Shown here piece by piece: positions 49,767 through 58,782 of a stretch of 64,000 nucleotides of DNA. How positions within the stretch are numbered: position 1 is the first letter of the stretch; each line of letters opens with the position of its first letter. A program made the translations under genes and the position numbers. The notes under the pieces are model-generated. The model saw only the letters and a program-made list of their open reading frames with translations. It searched no databases and was not told the origin of the DNA. Origin of the DNA: Propionibacteriales bacterium (GTDB taxonomy: Bacteria; Actinomycetota; Actinomycetes; Propionibacteriales; Nocardioidaceae); assembly GCA_026392415.1 (NCBI GenBank), contig JAPLCC010000026.1, positions 1 to 64,000 of the forward strand, read 5' to 3'.

Positions 49767-50741
49767 ATGACCTACTCGAAGACCGTCTCCCTGCCCGTCT
49801 CTCCCGACGACGCCTTCGCGCTCGTCACCCAGCCCGAACGGCTGCGCCGCTGGACCGCCGTCACCGCGCGGGTCGACCTCCGTGCCGGCGGTGACTATCG
49901 CTGGACCGTGACGCCCGGCAACGTCGTCGCGGGGAAGGTGCGTGAGGTCGAGCCCGGCCGCCGCGTGGTCCTCGAATGGGCATGGGACGACATGCCCGGC
50001 GCCGCGGGCGTCGACAGCACCGTGATCATCACCGTCGAGCCTGCCGAGGGTGGCTCCCTCGTCACGCTCACCCATGAGGGCCTGACCCCCGAACAGGAGG
50101 TCGGCCACGAAGAGGGCTGGAACCACTTCCTCGGTCGCCTCGAGGTCGCCGCCGCGAAGGGCGACGCAGGCCCGGACGAGTGGGCGTTCGCACCGGAGGG
50201 GATGAACGAGATCGTCGCCGCCGAGGCGACCCTGGCCGTGCTCCAGGGCGTGTTGCGCCAGGTTGTCCCTGCAGACCGCGAGAAGCCGACGCCGTGCGCC
50301 GAGTTCAACCTCCACGAACTGGTCGAACACCTCCTCGGCAGCCTCGTGTCCCTCGGTGGCATGGCCGGCGCGGACCTGGTGCGTGCCGACGGTGTCACGC
50401 TCGAGGACACCGTGTCCACCGTGGCGTCGGACGCGATCGAGGCATGGCGCCGTCGCGGGCTCGACGGCTTTGCGACGAGCCCGTTCGGCGAAGCCCCGGC
50501 CCCCATGCTCGCCGGCATCATCTCGATCGAGCTGCTCCTGCACGCCTGGGACGTCGCCCAGACGACCGGCGCGACGATCACCGTGAGCGACGCCGTCGTC
50601 GAGTACGTCGGCACGTTGGCCGAGAAGGTCATCCCCGGTGGGCGGGGACGAGCCTTCGCCGATGAGGTCGTCGCTGATGCCGACGCCGACGCGTTGACCC
50701 GCCTGGCGGCGTACAGCGGACGGACGCCCCGCGCGGCCTGA
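49767..50741 (+). CDS. SRPBCC (AHSA1-like) domain fused to a DinB/mycothiol-type TIGR03086 domain
   Basis: A 324-residue fusion. Residues 1-145 form an SRPBCC ligand-binding domain (SKTVSLPVSPDDAFALVTQP ... EEGWNHFLGRLEVAA). Residues about 150-320 form a TIGR03086-type helical bundle (PCAEFNLHELVEHLLGSL, IELLLHAWDVAQTTG with metal-type His) of the mycothiol-dependent DinB/maleylpyruvate-isomerase-like superfamily. The fusion suggests binding of a hydrophobic compound followed by thiol transfer, but this is inferred. Co-transcribed with the ArsR regulator. Confidence 0.85.
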   Translation: MTYSKTVSLPVSPDDAFALVTQPERLRRWTAVTARVDLRAGGDYRWTVTPGNVVAGKVREVEPGRRVVLEWAWDDMPGAAGVDSTVIITVEPAEGGSLVTLTHEGLTPEQEVGHEEGWNHFLGRLEVAAAKGDAGPDEWAFAPEGMNEIVAAEATLAVLQGVLRQVVPADREKPTPCAEFNLHELVEHLLGSLVSLGGMAGADLVRADGVTLEDTVSTVASDAIEAWRRRGLDGFATSPFGEAPAPMLAGIISIELLLHAWDVAQTTGATITVSDAVVEYVGTLAEKVIPGGRGRAFADEVVADADADALTRLAAYSGRTPRAA

Positions 50742-50893
50742 GCGGGGTGCGCTAATCTGGTGGCACCACCGAGCGTCGTCGCAACTGATGCGCTTCCGGT
50801 GATGATCACCCGATCGGCGCACTCCCGCAGCAGCGCGAGCCGCCCATCACCATCGAGGGAACCTGCGGACTCGTCCGCATCGGAAGGACACCT

Positions 50894-53038
50894 GTGGCTC
50901 GAGGAGGCCAGCGGGGAGCGACGCAGCAGCGTCGGAACCCCCAGGCGGCGCGCACGCGTCGCAACGAAGAGGGGATCATTCCCCAGCTCGCGCGCGCCGT
51001 GCGCGAGGTCGAGGCAGCGGTCGCCCGCCGTTCGGCGATGCCGGAGGTGCGCGCGAAGTTCCAGGTCGTCGCGCTGCTGGCGCGCGAGGAGCGCGCCCGC
51101 GTCAAGAACGACACGGAGCTGTCCGACAGCCGCCGCGGCGAGGAGCTCAAGCGCCTCGACGGGATCGCCACGATCCTGGCCCAGACGGCCGCGCGCGACA
51201 GCACCCTGTTCACGCTGCTGGACGAGAACGCCGAGATCTCCGAGGCCGCCAAGGCCGTACGCCGCGAGCTGCTCCGCAAGGCCGGTGCCGAGCCCGAGCC
51301 GGAGCCCGAGCCGGTCGTCGAGGACCTCGAGACCGCGCTCGCCGAACGACGGGCCTTCCCGGTCTCGGTCCAGGCGCGGCAGCTCGCCAACCCGTTCCTC
51401 GCTCCCGACTTCGACCACGCCCGGACCCGCGTCCGGCCCCGCCGCCTCGCCGGCTGGGAGCTGCTCGAGCCGCTGTTCCGTTCCTTCGAGCGCGCGGCCC
51501 CCGACGCCCCGGCGTGCATGCCGCTGCCGGAAGCCGACCTCCTGGTGTCGATGACCGGCCGACACGCCCCGGCCGGGCGTGAGCTGATGCCCCACCAGGC
51601 CCAGCTGATCGCCTCCGCCGCCGAGGGCCACCGCACCTACCTGCTCGCCGACGAGCCCGGCCTGGGCAAGACCGCGCAGGCACTGCTGGCTGCCGAGGCC
51701 GCGGGCGCCTTCCCGCTGCTGGCCGTCGTGCCCAACGTCGTGAAGACCAACTGGGCGCGCGAGGTGGACCTCTGGGTCCCCAACCGCCGCGCGACCGTCC
51801 TGCACGGCGACGGTGACGACGCCGACGGCTTCGCCGACGTCTTCATCGTCAACTACGAGATCCTCGACCGGCACACTGCCTGGCTCGCCACCCACGGCTT
51901 CCGCGGGATGATCGTCGACGAGGCGCACTACATCAAGAACAAGTCCTCGCAGCGTTCGCAGAACGTACTGGACCTGTCTGCCAAGATCCGTGCGCGGATC
52001 GCCCGGCCGCTCCTGATGGCGCTGACCGGCACCCCGCTGATCAACGACATCGAGGACTTCCGCGCGATCTGGCAGTTCCTCGGCTGGATCGACGACGTGG
52101 TCCCGCAGGGCGAGCTCATGGAGGCGCTCGAGGAGACCGGGCTGACCCCCGCCGACGTCGGCTTCTACCCCGCCGCGCGCCGCGCCGTCATCGACGAGGG
52201 CATCGTTCGGCGCCGCAAGATCGACGTCGCCTCGGACATCCCGGCCCGCCGGATCGCCGACATGCCTGTCGAGCTCGAAGGCGAAGCCGGTCGCTCGATC
52301 CGCAAGGCCGAGCAGGAGCTCGCCCGCCGCATGGTCGAGCGGTACGACGCCGCGCTGTCCACGCGGCGCAGTGGAACGGTGGTCGACGGGATCGACCACG
52401 ACCTCGTGCGCCGGGTCGCGACCTGGGAGCGCGAGGACAACTCGACGAAGACCGGTGAGAACGTCTTCGGCATGCTGCGCCGGATCGGCCAGGCCAAGGC
52501 GGGTCTTGCCGCGGACTACACCGCCCAGCTCGCCCGCAACGTCGGCAAGGTCGTCTTCTTCGCCAAGCACATCGACGTGATGGACCAGGCCGAGAAGACC
52601 TTCGCCGAGCGTGGCATCAAGTACAGCTCGATTCGTGGCGACCAGACCAGCACCGCGCGCCAGAAGGCCATCGACGCCTTCGTCAACGACCCCGAGGTCC
52701 AGGTCGCGGTCTGCTCGCTGACGGCGGCCGGTGTCGGGCTCAACCTCCAGGTGGCGTCCAACCTGGTGCTCGCCGAGCTCTCGTGGACCGACGCCGAGCA
52801 GACCCAGGCCATCGACCGGGTGCACCGGATCGGCCAGGACGAGCCGGTCACCGCCTGGCGGATCATCGCCACGCAGACCCTCGACACCCGGATCGCCGAG
52901 CTGATCGACAAGAAGGCCGGTCTCGCGGCCAGGGCGCTCGACGGCGCCGGCGAGGAGGTCGAGGGTGGTTCGATCGACCTGCAGACCGAGGCGCTGGTGG
53001 CTCTGCTCACCTCGGCGCTGGAGGAGCGCGGCGACTGA
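50894..53038 (+). CDS. SNF2-family DEAD/DEAH helicase
   Basis: A 714-residue SWI/SNF-type ATPase. After an N-terminal helical extension of about 220 residues with a short Glu-Pro repeat (near 137), the motor carries Walker A DEPGLGKTAQ (about 254-263), motif II VDEAHYIKN, motif III LTGTPLIND, and the second domain motifs SIRGDQT, GVGLNLQVA and QAIDRVHRIGQ. Related to SMARCAL1/HARP-type annealing helicases in overall shape. No nuclease domain. Start GTG at 50894. The 152-bp region before it has no feature beyond a CTAATCT -10-like box. Confidence 0.88.
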   Translation: MARGGQRGATQQRRNPQAARTRRNEEGIIPQLARAVREVEAAVARRSAMPEVRAKFQVVALLAREERARVKNDTELSDSRRGEELKRLDGIATILAQTAARDSTLFTLLDENAEISEAAKAVRRELLRKAGAEPEPEPEPVVEDLETALAERRAFPVSVQARQLANPFLAPDFDHARTRVRPRRLAGWELLEPLFRSFERAAPDAPACMPLPEADLLVSMTGRHAPAGRELMPHQAQLIASAAEGHRTYLLADEPGLGKTAQALLAAEAAGAFPLLAVVPNVVKTNWAREVDLWVPNRRATVLHGDGDDADGFADVFIVNYEILDRHTAWLATHGFRGMIVDEAHYIKNKSSQRSQNVLDLSAKIRARIARPLLMALTGTPLINDIEDFRAIWQFLGWIDDVVPQGELMEALEETGLTPADVGFYPAARRAVIDEGIVRRRKIDVASDIPARRIADMPVELEGEAGRSIRKAEQELARRMVERYDAALSTRRSGTVVDGIDHDLVRRVATWEREDNSTKTGENVFGMLRRIGQAKAGLAADYTAQLARNVGKVVFFAKHIDVMDQAEKTFAERGIKYSSIRGDQTSTARQKAIDAFVNDPEVQVAVCSLTAAGVGLNLQVASNLVLAELSWTDAEQTQAIDRVHRIGQDEPVTAWRIIATQTLDTRIAELIDKKAGLAARALDGAGEEVEGGSIDLQTEALVALLTSALEERGD

Positions 53039-53039
53039 C

Positions 53040-53780
53040 ATGAGGATCGCGGTCGCGGGTGGGACAGGAATGGTCGGGCGACTCGTCGTCGCCGAGCTCG
53101 AACGGATCGGCGCGACGCCGGTCGTGATCGCACGTTCGGCCGGCGTCGACCTGACGACCGGAGAGGGCCTGTCGGCTGCCCTGACCGGTGTGGACGTCGT
53201 CATCGACACGAGCAACGTCGAGACCCTCAGTGCGAAGCGTTCCGTGGCGTTCTTCGATGCCGCCACGTCGCGGCTGCTGGCCGCTGGTGCCGCGGCCGGG
53301 GTGCGCCATCACGTGGCGCTGTCCATCGTCGGTTGTGACGTCGTCGACATGCCCTACTACCTCGGCAAACGGCACCAGGAGGCGCTTGTCGCGGCCGGAT
53401 CGGTGCCCTGGACCGTGCTGCGAGCAACGCAATTCCACGAGTTCGCGGAGCAGATGCTCGACCGCAGCCCGCCAGGTGTCGCGCTGGCACTCCGGATGAG
53501 GTGCCAGCCGATCGCTGCGGCCGAGGTGGCCGCTGCCCTGGTGGAGGCCGCACAGGGCGAACCCGCCGGCAGGCTGCCCGATCTCGGCGGCCCGCAGGAG
53601 GAGCTGATGGGCGCGATGGTGCGGCGCGTGGCCCACGCCGGAAAGCGGTGGCGTCTCGCGGTGCCGGTCCCCATGGTCGGCAGCGCCGGGCGGCAGATCG
53701 CTCAGGGTGGCCTGCTTCCGGGCGCTGGTGCGAGGCTCGGCGTCGAGACGTTCGACGCGTGGCTCGGCCGGACGCGCTGA
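53040..53780 (+). CDS. NAD(P)-binding SDR-like protein
   Basis: A 246-residue atypical SDR/NmrA-type protein: RIAVAGGTGMVGRLVV Rossmann start, VVIDTSNVETLSAKRSVAFF, HHVALSIVG, YYLGKRHQEAL with the Tyr/Lys-like pair, and WTVLRATQFHEFAEQ. These usually act as quinone or nucleotide-sugar-related reductases or as sensors. Substrate unknown. Starts one base after the helicase stop, so it is probably co-transcribed. Convergent with the Pr6Pr gene. Confidence 0.85.
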   Translation: MRIAVAGGTGMVGRLVVAELERIGATPVVIARSAGVDLTTGEGLSAALTGVDVVIDTSNVETLSAKRSVAFFDAATSRLLAAGAAAGVRHHVALSIVGCDVVDMPYYLGKRHQEALVAAGSVPWTVLRATQFHEFAEQMLDRSPPGVALALRMRCQPIAAAEVAAALVEAAQGEPAGRLPDLGGPQEELMGAMVRRVAHAGKRWRLAVPVPMVGSAGRQIAQGGLLPGAGARLGVETFDAWLGRTR

Positions 53781-53783
53781 GTC

Positions 53784-54422
53784 CTACGGGACTGACGACA
53801 GCTTCCGGTCGGCGTACCGGTAGAGCGCGATCAGGCCACCGAACAGTGCGGTGATCGCGATGCACACGACGACCACCGACCCCCAGCCCTTCTCCTCGTG
53901 GTCGAGGAACGGGTACGGGAACCAGCCGGTCGCGGTGCCGGCGACCAGGATGACCGCGAGCCAGCCGATCGGCCAGGCGAGGGAGACCGTGATGGCGCGC
54001 GACTCGACGCGTGGGCGCGGGCCGAAGGCGAACCAGCCGATCACGGCGAGCGCTGGAACGAGCATGTGCAGCAGCTTGTCGGCGACGTAGCTCGCGCCCT
54101 CGAGGTCGAGCAGCGGGCGCAGCAGGAAGAAGTGGACCAGTCCGGTGACGGTGATGCCGACGATGCCGGCCAGCCGAAGTGACCGGAAGCCGGTGCCGTC
54201 ACGTTCCGGGTCGCGGGCGAGCAGGACCGTCGCGATCGCGATCAGCAGGTTGCTCTGGATCGTGAAGTAGGCGACCAGACGGATCAGCCGGAGGCCCAGG
54301 CTCGGCGGGTCCTCCTCGGCCAGGACAGCGGCACCGTCGATGACCAGGACGGTCTGGAGCGCCAGGGCGACGATCGTGACGACCGCGGTCAGGGCGTGCC
54401 AGCCACGGGCGCGTCCGCTCAT
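53784..54422 (-). CDS. Pr6Pr-type (FAR-17a/AIG1-like) membrane protein
   Basis: A 212-residue protein of six membrane helices. YFTIQSNLLIAIATVLL, LLHMLVPALAVIGWFAFGPR and GWFPYPFLDHEEKGW are marks of the Pr6Pr family, which in eukaryotes includes FAR-17a/AIG1 hydrolases of fatty-acid esters of hydroxy fatty acids. The His and Thr/Asp pattern is compatible, but the bacterial activity is unknown. It lies downstream of the TetR gene with a 4-base overlap. Confidence 0.8.
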   Translation of the reverse strand: MSGRARGWHALTAVVTIVALALQTVLVIDGAAVLAEEDPPSLGLRLIRLVAYFTIQSNLLIAIATVLLARDPERDGTGFRSLRLAGIVGITVTGLVHFFLLRPLLDLEGASYVADKLLHMLVPALAVIGWFAFGPRPRVESRAITVSLAWPIGWLAVILVAGTATGWFPYPFLDHEEKGWGSVVVVCIAITALFGGLIALYRYADRKLSSVP

Positions 54423-55030
54423 GGCGTCACCAGGCTCTGGATGGCGTCGCCGTACAACGCGACGAGGGTGGCGGGGGAGGCTGCGCTCAGGACGGGGTCC
54501 TCCTGGAGGAAGAGCAGGTTGAGCAACCCGGCGATCTGGGCCACCACGAGCGCGACCCGGACCTCACGGTCCTCGCCGTCGAGGCGCGGAGCCAGGGGAG
54601 CGATGTAGGCCTCGGCGGTGTGGCGCACCATCTCGTCGCGGACCTGCTGGAGGTGCGACGCCTGGGCGATCGCGACGAACCGTCGGCGCATCGCCGTGTT
54701 CCCACCCTCGAGGAAGTACGCAACGAGGCGTCGGCCGAGGGTCTCGACGGGCCCGTCGATGACCGCGCCGATCCCGAGCGAGGTGTCGATCGTGCGCAGG
54801 AAGAGCGCTTCCTTCGAGCCGAAGTGCCGGATCACCAGGGCCGGGTCGACGCCGGCCTCGGCGGCGATGCCGCGGACCGAGGCGCCCTCGAAACCGCGCT
54901 CGGCGAAGAGCGCCTTCGCGGCGGCCTCGATCGCAGCCCGGGTCGCGCGACCCGCCGGCCGGAGGCGGCTGTCCGCGGTGGGTTCGGCCCGCTCGGCCGA
55001 GGTCTTCGTCACACGCCAACCGTAGGGCAT
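54419..55030 (-). CDS. TetR-family repressor
   Basis: A 203-residue TetR regulator: winged N-terminus ATRAAIEAAAKALFAERGFE and VDPALVIRHFGSKEALFLRT helix-turn-helix, then the effector domain with the C-terminal TetR_C_33-like helices. A GTG at 55012 is an alternative start. It faces the MFS gene, with two identical-layout operators in the 56-bp gap, so it is the repressor of that efflux pump and of itself. Confidence 0.9.
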   Translation of the reverse strand: MPYGWRVTKTSAERAEPTADSRLRPAGRATRAAIEAAAKALFAERGFEGASVRGIAAEAGVDPALVIRHFGSKEALFLRTIDTSLGIGAVIDGPVETLGRRLVAYFLEGGNTAMRRRFVAIAQASHLQQVRDEMVRHTAEAYIAPLAPRLDGEDREVRVALVVAQIAGLLNLLFLQEDPVLSAASPATLVALYGDAIQSLVTP

Positions 55031-55041
55031 CGACGACTTGA

Positions 55042-55079
55042 GTCAACGCTGTTGACACCCTCGGGTCAACGCCGTTGAC
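55042..55079. promoter_or_regulatory. Twin TetR operators GTCAAC-N3-GTTGAC
   Basis: Two 15-bp palindromes, GTCAACGCTGTTGAC (55042-55056) and GTCAACGCCGTTGAC (55065-55079), centres 23 bp apart, between tetR and the MFS gene. They differ only in the spacer. Confidence 0.75.
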
Positions 55080-55086
55080 TCTGCGG

Positions 55087-56532
55087 GTGACCACGACTTC
55101 TCCTCACCCGACGACAGCGCCCGTCGAGCTGCCGGGTGCCCCGCTCGTCACCGTCGCCGTGCTCTGCTTCGGCGGTCTCGTGGCTGCCCTGACCCAGACG
55201 ATGGTCATCCCGATCCAGGGAGAGCTCGGGCAGCTGCTCGGCACCAGTGAGGCGAACGCGTCCTGGGTGGTCACCGCCACGCTCGTCGCCGGTGCGGTCG
55301 CCATGCCGATCGCAGGGCGCCTCGGCGACCTGTTCGGCAAGCAACGGGTGCTGGCCATCAGTGCCGGCCTGCTCGTGGTCGGGTCCCTGATCTGTGCCCT
55401 GAGCAGCACCCTGGTGCCCATGCTCGCCGGTCGCCTCCTGCAGGGCGCGGCGATGGGGTTCATCCCGGTCGGCATCGCCCTCATGCGCGAAGTGACGCCG
55501 CCACGCCTCACCGCCACCGCGATCGCAGCAATGAGCGCAACGCTCGGCGTGGGCGGCGCGATCGGCCTGCCCCTGTCCGCGTGGATCGTGCAGGACTTCA
55601 GCTGGCACGCCCTGTTCTGGGTGTCGACCGGGCTGGCCGCCGCTGTGGCCGCGGCGGTGGTGGCGCTCGTGCCGCACGTCCGTGACGCCGTACCCGGTCG
55701 CTTCGACGCCGTCGGAGCGATCGGACTGGCCGTCGGGCTCGTGGCAGTGCTGATCGCGGTGTCGAAGGGCAACGAGTGGGGCTGGACCCACGGCCGCACC
55801 ATCGGACTGGCCGCCGCGGGCGTGGTGGTGCTGCTCGCCTGGGGCCGTTACGAACGACGGGTCACCGACCCGCTGTGTGATCTCCGGGTCAGCGCCCGTC
55901 GCCCGGTGCTGCTGACCAACCTGGCCGCCATTGCGATCGGCTTCGGCATGTTCGCCCAGGCGATCGTCGTACCCCGGCTGCTGCAGGCACCGGTCCAGAC
56001 CGGCTACGGCCTCGGCCAGACCCTGCTCGAGACGGGTCTGTGGCTGGCCCCCGGCGGCCTGGTCATGATGGCCTTCTCGCCGGTCTCCGGTCGCCTGATC
56101 GGCCTGCTCGGTGCTCGCCGGACCCTGATGATCGGCGGCGCAGTGCTGGGTCTGGGCTACCTCTTCCCCTTGTTCTTCCACGACGTTGCGTGGCAGCTGA
56201 TGGTCGCCAACTGCATCACCTCGGCCGGCGTCGGCATCGGGTACGCCGCGATGCCGACCCTGATCCTGGAATCGGTTCCGTTGAGCGAGGCCGGATCTGC
56301 GGTCGGCATCAACGGCCTGATGCGCTCGATCGGTACCAGCGTCTCGGCGGCGGTCATGGTCGCGGTCCTCACGGCCAGCACGGTCAGCCTCGGGGGACAC
56401 GAGCTCCCGACCTCCGGCGCCTTCGAGGCCTGTTTCGTCGTCGGTGCGGTCGCGGCGTTCATCGGTGTCCTGTTCGCCGCCCTGGTGCCTCGAAGCGAAC
56501 CTGTTGTTTCCGCGACAAGACTTCGCGGTTAA
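55087..56532 (+). CDS. DHA2-type MFS multidrug efflux transporter
   Basis: A 481-residue proton-coupled exporter with about 14 helices. GRLGDLFGKQRVL is the loop 2-3 motif A, and GRLLQGAAMGFIPVGIALM is the motif of helix 4-5. Start GTG at 55087 (VTTTSPHP) lies after the operators; a TTG at 55075 is inside the second one. Divergent TetR controls it. The drug range is unknown. Confidence 0.9.
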   Translation: MTTTSPHPTTAPVELPGAPLVTVAVLCFGGLVAALTQTMVIPIQGELGQLLGTSEANASWVVTATLVAGAVAMPIAGRLGDLFGKQRVLAISAGLLVVGSLICALSSTLVPMLAGRLLQGAAMGFIPVGIALMREVTPPRLTATAIAAMSATLGVGGAIGLPLSAWIVQDFSWHALFWVSTGLAAAVAAAVVALVPHVRDAVPGRFDAVGAIGLAVGLVAVLIAVSKGNEWGWTHGRTIGLAAAGVVVLLAWGRYERRVTDPLCDLRVSARRPVLLTNLAAIAIGFGMFAQAIVVPRLLQAPVQTGYGLGQTLLETGLWLAPGGLVMMAFSPVSGRLIGLLGARRTLMIGGAVLGLGYLFPLFFHDVAWQLMVANCITSAGVGIGYAAMPTLILESVPLSEAGSAVGINGLMRSIGTSVSAAVMVAVLTASTVSLGGHELPTSGAFEACFVVGAVAAFIGVLFAALVPRSEPVVSATRLRG

Positions 56533-56643
56533 CCGGAACCTCCACCTGTCGGCGTCGTTGAAGCGTGCAGAGGCCAGTGGCGCGCCGGAAACGGACGCCG
56601 CGGGCTGGGTGTGTTGCGGTGACTGGGGGGTTCCACGACATGC

Positions 56644-56683
56644 AGAGGCGGTTCCGATCGGGTCTCCGGTCGGGACCGCCTCT
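56644..56683 (+). terminator. Terminator-like hairpin before the DUF445 gene
   Basis: AGAGGCGGTTCC (56644-56655) pairs with GGGACCGCCTCT (56672-56683) with one mismatch, followed by the T-rich TCTCGTTCC. It lies between the MFS gene and the DUF445 gene; the rest of this 200-bp gap shows nothing. Confidence 0.5.
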
Positions 56684-56732
56684 TCTCGTTCCCGCAGGTC
56701 GCAGCCCGATCCCGGAGGTGCGGTAGGCAAGG

Positions 56733-58001
56733 ATGGGCGACGTGTCCGGCCCGATGATCACCACCGACCCGTCCTCTGACGAGATCCGGCGCAGCGCGCT
56801 GCGCCGGATGCGCACAGTGGCGGTCTCGCTGCTGCTGTTCGCCGCGGCGGTCTATGTCGCCACGATCAACCGCGACGGCTTCTTCGGCTTCGTCAACGCC
56901 GGCGCCGAGGCGTCCATGGTCGGTGCGATCGCCGACTGGTTCGCCGTCACCGCGCTGTTCAAGCACCCGCTCGGACTGCCGATCCCGCACACCGCCCTGA
57001 TTCCCAAACGCAAGGACGACCTCGGCAAGGGCCTCGAGGAGTTCGTGGGCGACAACTTCCTGCAGGAGGAGATCATCCGCGAGCGGGTGCTCGGGATCGG
57101 GGTCGCACAGCGCGTCGGAGAATGGCTCGCCGTCCCCGCCAACGCCCACCGGGTGGTCAAGGAGGGCTCCGAGATCGCCGCCCTCGCGCTCGGCAAGGTG
57201 CGCGACGAGCACATCGAGGCGCTGGTGACCGAGGCGCTGGTGCCGCGCTTCCACGAGGAGCCGATCTCCCCGCTGCTCGGCGGACTGCTCGGCGAGGCGC
57301 TCCACGACAACCTGCACCACGGTCTCGTCGACCTGATGATCGACGAGATGCACGGCTGGCTGGTCGCCAACCCCGACACCGTCTACGCCGTCATCGGGGA
57401 GCGGGCGCCGGCCTGGGCGCCGGAGCGGCTCAACGAGCTGGTCGTCGAGCGTGTCCACCAGTACCTGGTGCGCTGGGTCGAGGAGATCCAGGTCAACCCG
57501 CACCATCGGGCCCGCAAGGCGCTCGACTCGATGCTCGGCAGGTTGTCCCAGGACCTGCTGGAGAACCCGTCCACCCAGGAGCGCGCGGAGCGTCTCAAGG
57601 ACCGGGTGCTCGATCACCCTGCCGTGATCACGACGGCGATCTCGATGTGGAAGGCCCTTCGCAAGGCGTTGCTGACCTCGCTCGACGACCCCGAGGGCGC
57701 CGTACGACGTCGGCTGCTGGTGGAGGTCGAGGGCGCCTCGTCGAGGCTGGGCACCGACGCCGCGCTGCGCGAACGTCTCGACAAGATGGCCGCCGACGGC
57801 GCCGTCTTCGCCGTCGAGCGGTACGGCGCCGAGCTGACCGCCGTGATCACCCACACCATCGAGCGGTGGGACGGCAAGGAGGCCGCGCGGCGGATCGAGC
57901 TCCACGTCGGCCGGGACCTGCAGTTCATCCGCATCAACGGCACGATCGTGGGCGGCCTCGTCGGCGTGCTCATCCACGCGGTGTCCGTCGGCATTCACTG
58001 A
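56733..58001 (+). CDS. DUF445 family membrane protein
   Basis: A 422-residue DUF445 protein: first helix RTVAVSLLLFAAAVYVATIN, AGAEASMVGAIADWFAVTAL, the KHPLGLPIPHTALIPKRKDD motif, then a long helical cytoplasmic part and a final helix IVGGLVGVLIHAVSV. The family (YheB-like) is widespread and of unknown function, thought to shape membranes or lie at the envelope. Start ATG 56733 gives the leader; an in-frame ATG lies at 56754. Confidence 0.85.
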   Translation: MGDVSGPMITTDPSSDEIRRSALRRMRTVAVSLLLFAAAVYVATINRDGFFGFVNAGAEASMVGAIADWFAVTALFKHPLGLPIPHTALIPKRKDDLGKGLEEFVGDNFLQEEIIRERVLGIGVAQRVGEWLAVPANAHRVVKEGSEIAALALGKVRDEHIEALVTEALVPRFHEEPISPLLGGLLGEALHDNLHHGLVDLMIDEMHGWLVANPDTVYAVIGERAPAWAPERLNELVVERVHQYLVRWVEEIQVNPHHRARKALDSMLGRLSQDLLENPSTQERAERLKDRVLDHPAVITTAISMWKALRKALLTSLDDPEGAVRRRLLVEVEGASSRLGTDAALRERLDKMAADGAVFAVERYGAELTAVITHTIERWDGKEAARRIELHVGRDLQFIRINGTIVGGLVGVLIHAVSVGIH

Positions 58002-58018
58002 CCGGCGTGACCGCGACC

Positions 58019-58024
58019 TAGGCT
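58019..58024 (+). promoter_or_regulatory. -10 box TAGGCT of a leaderless S4 gene
   Basis: TAGGCT ends 6 bp before the GTG at 58031, a common leaderless pattern in this group. No ribosome site precedes the start. Confidence 0.5.
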
Positions 58025-58030
58025 GGCCAC

Positions 58031-58276
58031 GTGGCAACTCCCCAGGACGTCGGCATCCGGGACGGATCGATCCGTCTCGGTCAGTTCCTCAAGCTCGCCA
58101 ACCTCGTCGAGTCGGGCGCGGAGGCCAAGCCGCCGATCGCTGACGGACTGGTCACGGTCAACGGCGAGGTCGAGATCCGCCGCGGCCGACAGCTGGTGCC
58201 CGGCGACGTCGTGGAACTGGCAGGGCAGGCCGCCCGGGTCGCCGAGGGCGACGTACCGGACAACCTGCCCTGGTGA
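58031..58276 (+). CDS. Small S4-domain RNA-binding protein
   Basis: An 81-residue S4 domain (RLGQFLKLANLVESGAEAKP ... VTVNGEVEIRRGRQLVPGDV), the size and pattern of YaaA/RlbA-type proteins that bind structured RNA, often ribosomal. Start GTG at 58031 next to a TAGGCT box. Convergent with FKBP, stop 6 bp away. Confidence 0.9.
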   Translation: MATPQDVGIRDGSIRLGQFLKLANLVESGAEAKPPIADGLVTVNGEVEIRRGRQLVPGDVVELAGQAARVAEGDVPDNLPW

Positions 58277-58282
58277 ATCGCG

Positions 58283-58651
58283 TCAGCTGACCTCGAGCAG
58301 GTCGACGACGAAGATCAGCGTCTCGCCGGGCTTGATGGCGCCGCCGGCACCGCGGTCGCCGTACCCGAGGTGCGGCGGGATGACGAGCTGGCGGCGACCG
58401 CCGACCTTCATGCCCTGCACGCCGGTGTCCCAGCCGGCAATGACCTGGCCGACGCCGAGGCGGAACTGCAGCGGCGCGCCGCGGTTGTACGACGCGTCGA
58501 ACTCCTCGCCGCTGGACAGGGCGACGCCGACGTAGTGGACCGACACGGCGTTGCCGGCGGTGGCCTCGTCGCCGTCGCCGACCTTGAGGTCGGTGATCAC
58601 GAGGTCGGTGGGCGGGGTGGGGTCGACGAAGTCGATCTCAGGCTTTTCCAT
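58283..58651 (-). CDS. FKBP-type peptidyl-prolyl isomerase
   Basis: A 122-residue single-domain FKBP: VHYVGVALSSGEEFDASYNR, FRLGVGQVIAGWDTGVQGMK, RRQLVIPPHLGYGDRG and the C-terminal LIFVVDLLEV strand, with active-site Tyr, Phe, Asp, Trp and Ile in place. Cytosolic chaperone for Xaa-Pro bonds. ATG 58651 gives the compact domain; longer upstream frame codes nothing recognisable. The lipase gene is divergent, 131 bp away. Confidence 0.93.
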   Translation of the reverse strand: MEKPEIDFVDPTPPTDLVITDLKVGDGDEATAGNAVSVHYVGVALSSGEEFDASYNRGAPLQFRLGVGQVIAGWDTGVQGMKVGGRRQLVIPPHLGYGDRGAGGAIKPGETLIFVVDLLEVS

Positions 58652-58713
58652 GCCCACCAGCCTAGAGGCCGGTCCCGACCGTGCCACCGGCCGTCCCGCG
58701 GAGCCATTGACAA

Positions 58714-58763
58714 GTGACACCACTGTCACCAACCATGGTGGACAGTGCGTGACGACCGTCACG
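58714..58763. promoter_or_regulatory. Two GTGAC/GTCAC palindromes before the lipase gene
   Basis: GTGACA-CCAC-TGTCAC (58714-58729) and CGTGACG-AC-CGTCACG (58748-58763) lie 20-70 bp upstream of the secreted lipase start; a TTGACA -35-like box is at 58707. Candidate sites for a TetR- or MarR-like regulator; the regulator is not in the neighbourhood. Confidence 0.5.
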
Positions 58764-58782
58764 TGGGGCTGGGAGGCTGAGC

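Noticed and set aside
49895..53266. 1123-codon open frame on the minus strand over the SRPBCC and SNF2 genes
   Set aside because: Antisense shadow of two clear enzymes, no domain or ribosome site.
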